From: Chloroflexota bacterium
GTDB lineage: Bacteria > Chloroflexota > Limnocylindria > Limnocylindrales > CSP1-4
Direction of reading: 5' to 3'
Assembly: GCA_021812735.1 (NCBI GenBank)
Contig: JAKAMV010000511.1
Location: forward strand, 1 to 7,330
Length of the DNA stretch: 7,330 nt
Positions 5,304 to 7,330 of this stretch are shown here, one piece after another. The number at the start of each line of letters is the position of its first letter. Position 1 is the stretch's first letter. A program made the translations under genes and the position numbers. The notes beneath the pieces were generated by a model. It worked only from the letters and a program-made list of their open reading frames with translations, had not been told where the DNA came from and ran no database searches.

Positions 5304-5555
5304 TTGAGTGAACTTGCTCATCGTGTTGAGCAACTCGCCCTCGCAGCTTCCGCACAGGTCGATTTCGTCCTGTCGGACGGGCGCCGCACGCTGGCGACCG
5401 AGGTGGGCAGTGGGCGCGTGAAGCCCGGGCTGCCCGGGCTCGAGACGTTCGCGAAGGTCGCACCCGGCTCGCGCGCGCTGCTGGTTGGGGCGCAGGGACT
5501 GCCGCTCGAGCGGGCGCTCGGCATGAGCGCGACGGAACTCCTGGGCGCCGGGTAG
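5304..5555 (+). pseudogene. C-terminal remnant of a DUF4143-type ATPase
   Basis: The 83 residues read SAQVDFVLSDG, RTLATEVGSG, GLPGLETFAKVAPGSRALLVG and ATELLG. This order matches the C-terminal DUF4143 domain of a common bacterial AAA-type ATPase family (about 400 residues), whose usual pattern is VDFVL, then EVK, then a Leu-rich strand ending in LLVG. Only the last fifth is present. The Lys of the usual EVK is a Gly here. The frame is closed by a TGA at 5286-5288, so no longer protein can be recovered, and the TTG at 5304 has no Shine-Dalgarno. It is best read as a decayed fragment, although a short expressed peptide cannot be excluded. The intact family often travels on mobile or accessory regions, in keeping with the toxin-antitoxin neighbours. 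Confidence 0.6.
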
Positions 5556-5612
5556 GCCGCGGACGATGCACGACTGGCCCCCACCTGCCGCGCGTCGGCC
5601 GCGCTGGCACGC

Positions 5613-6893
5613 TCACAGCCTGAACGCCCAGTAGACCAGCCCCAGGTTCACCAGCATGCTCCAGGCGATCCCCAGCTGCCAGACCCAGCCCACCCCCCGC
5701 CGGGACGCCCAGATCGCGCAGAGCACCAGCCAGAAGGGGACCGAGTCGAGCAGGTAGCGGTAGCCGAACTGCACCCAGCCGCCCCCGTAGTACAGCAGCG
5801 TGGGCAACAGGACCAGCAGCCCCGTGAATGCCACCACCCGCGCCTCGGACGAGCGCAGCAGCGCCCAGAGCCCCACCAGCAGCGCCGGGCTGGTGAGGAG
5901 CACCGACATCCCGAGCGTGCTGGGCACGAAGAAGGGCGGCGTGGCGGTCAGCTCCTGCGGGCCCTTCAGGAACAGGTAGTCCAGGTTCATCGGCAGGTGC
6001 ACGATCGAGAAGAGCCCCTGCGCCCGCAGCCTCTCCAGGAACGGCGGGAGCGAGGCCAGCTCGTAGCCGGTCTCGAGCGGCGAGCCGAAGCGCGCCCAGT
6101 TGTACCAGAAGAAGACCAGCCCGAACGGGACGGACGCGACCGCGACCGTGATCGCCGGGACCAGCCCCTCGCGCAGGGCCCTCCGCAGCCCCGGCAGGTC
6201 GGTCGGGCGCCCCGCCACCACCCAGGCGTAGTACGGCAGCGCGAACAGCAACGTCGAGCGGGTCAGGAACGCCGCCCCGCCCAGGACCCCCAGCAGCCAC
6301 GGCCGCGGCCGTTGCCGGCGCGTCTCGATCAGCGCCCAGAACGTCAGCCCCATGGCGATGATCTCCGCGGTGTGCCAGACCCCGCCGCGCACGGTCACGT
6401 TCCAGAGCACCGTGCCGAACCCGAACAGCACCGTCAGCCAGAGCCGGTCGTCCCAGCGCCGCACCCCGAACGCCCCCAGCATCCCCCAGGCGAGCGCCAC
6501 GTCCACCCCGGCCAGGAAGGCGTTGATGAGCGGCTCGTAGGCGATGGCCTGCCCCACCCCGATCAGCGCCACCAGCGGCACGAACAGGAATGCCGGGAAC
6601 GGGGCGAACGGCACGTACACGCGCCCGTTCAGCACGACGATGTCGTTGATCGGCGGCCGCCAGTTCACGTCCAGCCAGAGGTGGCCGTGCAGAAACGAGT
6701 CGGCCATCAGGAAGAAGTCCGGCCGCTCCGCGTCGAACCAGCCGCCGTTGATCACCGTGGGCACGATCCAGGCGTCGATCAGGACCGTGTAGAGGACGAG
6801 CAGGACCGGCACGCCCAGCGCGACGAGCAGCCGCACCCCGGGGGTCGCGAACGCGTCCTCGTCCGCCCCCCAGTCGGCGGCCGGGTCCGTCAC
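5613..6893 (-). CDS. Polytopic GT-C-type glycosyltransferase-like membrane protein
   Basis: This 426-residue protein is mostly hydrophobic, with about ten to eleven predicted membrane spans (for example about 21-43, 98-118, 122-143, 200-226, 243-264, 327-347, 352-370 and 404-424). The first extracytoplasmic loop (about 45-97) holds acidic and aromatic residues: WFDAERPDFFLMADSFLHGHL, then NDIVVLNGRVYVPFAPFPAFL. This is the loop that carries the catalytic acid in GT-C enzymes using polyprenyl-phosphate sugars, and the NGRxYVPFxPFPA pattern is common in GT39-like proteins. FGYRYLLDSVPF near residue 376 is another recurrent block. It starts with GTG, overlapping the upstream gene's stop by 4 bp (GTGA), so the two are co-translated. 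It probably adds a sugar to a surface glycan or protein at the outer face of the membrane. Substrate and acceptor are unknown. Confidence 0.72.
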   Translation of the reverse strand: MTDPAADWGADEDAFATPGVRLLVALGVPVLLVLYTVLIDAWIVPTVINGGWFDAERPDFFLMADSFLHGHLWLDVNWRPPINDIVVLNGRVYVPFAPFPAFLFVPLVALIGVGQAIAYEPLINAFLAGVDVALAWGMLGAFGVRRWDDRLWLTVLFGFGTVLWNVTVRGGVWHTAEIIAMGLTFWALIETRRQRPRPWLLGVLGGAAFLTRSTLLFALPYYAWVVAGRPTDLPGLRRALREGLVPAITVAVASVPFGLVFFWYNWARFGSPLETGYELASLPPFLERLRAQGLFSIVHLPMNLDYLFLKGPQELTATPPFFVPSTLGMSVLLTSPALLVGLWALLRSSEARVVAFTGLLVLLPTLLYYGGGWVQFGYRYLLDSVPFWLVLCAIWASRRGVGWVWQLGIAWSMLVNLGLVYWAFRL

Positions 6894-7330
6894 GCCGGCT
6901 CGACCTCCTCGAGCGGCCCGTCGATCCGCCCGGCGTCGCGCAGCGCCCCCAGCCCCCAGCGCACCCGGCCCAGCTCGTAGCCGCCCAGCAGCGACACCGG
7001 CACCACCGTGCAGGCATGGCTCAGGATGCCGAACGCGAACGCCGTGGGGGCGTCGAGCCCAAGGGCGGTCGCGATCACCACCACCCCGAACTCGAACGGC
7101 CCGATCCCGGCGGGCGCGGACGGCAGCGCCGCCCCCAGGTTGGCGGCCACCGCGACGGCGACAAGGCCGGCCGGTGGCAGCGAGATCCCGAGCGACGCGC
7201 TGGTGACCGCGAAGAGCCCGGAGGTGGCCAGCCAGGCCGCGAACGAGAGCGCCAGCGCGACCAGCACCCGCCAGGGGGTCGCCGCGTCGAGCAGGGCGTG
7301 GACGAAGCGGCTGACGATGTCGGCGATCCG
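6890..7330 (-). CDS. Flippase-like / LPG-synthase transmembrane domain protein, 5' end off window
   Basis: The visible 146 C-terminal residues are hydrophobic and match the lysylphosphatidylglycerol-synthase-TM / flippase-like family (YbhN, UPF0104). The block ANLGAALPSAPAGIGPFEFGVVVIATALGLDAPTAFAFGILSHACTVVPVSLLGGYEL carries the expected Pro-rich PSAPAGIGPFE signature and later membrane helices. The GTG at 7265-7267 is not the real start: the frame stays open to the window edge with residues such as VSRFVHALLDAATPWRVLVALALSF, which fit an internal helix. The gene therefore begins beyond 7330. It ends in the GTGA overlap with the glycosyltransferase-like gene. A role in moving or modifying lipids or lipid-linked sugars is inferred from family and partner. 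The acidic tail EEVEPA is short. Confidence 0.75.
   Translation of the reverse strand, partial: RIADIVSRFVHALLDAATPWRVLVALALSFAAWLATSGLFAVTSASLGISLPPAGLVAVAVAANLGAALPSAPAGIGPFEFGVVVIATALGLDAPTAFAFGILSHACTVVPVSLLGGYELGRVRWGLGALRDAGRIDGPLEEVEPA

Noticed and set aside
5296..7017. 573-codon minus-strand frame, and a 327-codon plus-strand frame at 5997-6980
   Set aside because: Both overlap the membrane glycosyltransferase gene, whose frame gives coherent membrane helices; the alternatives are compositional shadows.

Overview
The window is very GC-rich bacterial DNA with GTG and TTG starts, high-GC codon use and little intergenic sequence. The gene content suggests an uncultured Actinomycetota (for example a Thermoleophilia-like lineage) or a GC-rich Chloroflexota. 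This assignment is inferred from composition and protein flavour; there is no rRNA or marker gene to prove it.

Layout. Positions 1-2555 (+) carry rfbB (dTDP-glucose 4,6-dehydratase, start not visible) and rfbD (dTDP-4-dehydrorhamnose reductase). The rfbD gene is swollen by an in-frame 18-bp minisatellite between its catalytic YxxxK motif and the next core strand, and by a repeat-built C-terminal tail. Positions 2556-2838 are a non-coding spacer holding a 153-bp segment bounded by perfect 11-bp inverted repeats, then a probable promoter and operator. Positions 2839-3380 (+) are a DUF433 antitoxin-like / DUF5615 PIN-like toxin pair with overlapping stop and start. Positions 3516-3824 (+) encode an orphan RelE/ParE-like protein, followed by a hairpin. 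Positions 3936-4508 (+) are rfbC, an RmlC-family epimerase with an altered active-site segment. Positions 4568-5233 (+) are a second toxin-antitoxin pair (ribbon-helix-helix antitoxin and COG1569-type PIN toxin), apparently with a leaderless promoter built into three TGATGC repeats. Positions 5304-5555 (+) look like the C-terminal remnant of a DUF4143 ATPase. Convergent to all of this, positions 5613-7330 (-) hold two overlapping membrane-protein genes: a flippase-like/LPG-synthase-TM protein (5' end off the window) and a GT-C-type polytopic glycosyltransferase.

How it fits together. rfbB, rfbD and rfbC make dTDP-L-rhamnose for cell-surface glycans, and the membrane pair probably handles lipid-linked sugars or glycan assembly at the envelope. 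Toxin-antitoxin-type genes sit between rfbD and rfbC and again after rfbC, so a sugar-nucleotide cluster appears to have been invaded by small addiction-type modules and debris. The most unusual features are the repeat-expanded reductase, the inverted-repeat-bounded spacer and the repeat-embedded leaderless promoter. No CRISPR array, tRNA or rRNA was seen.
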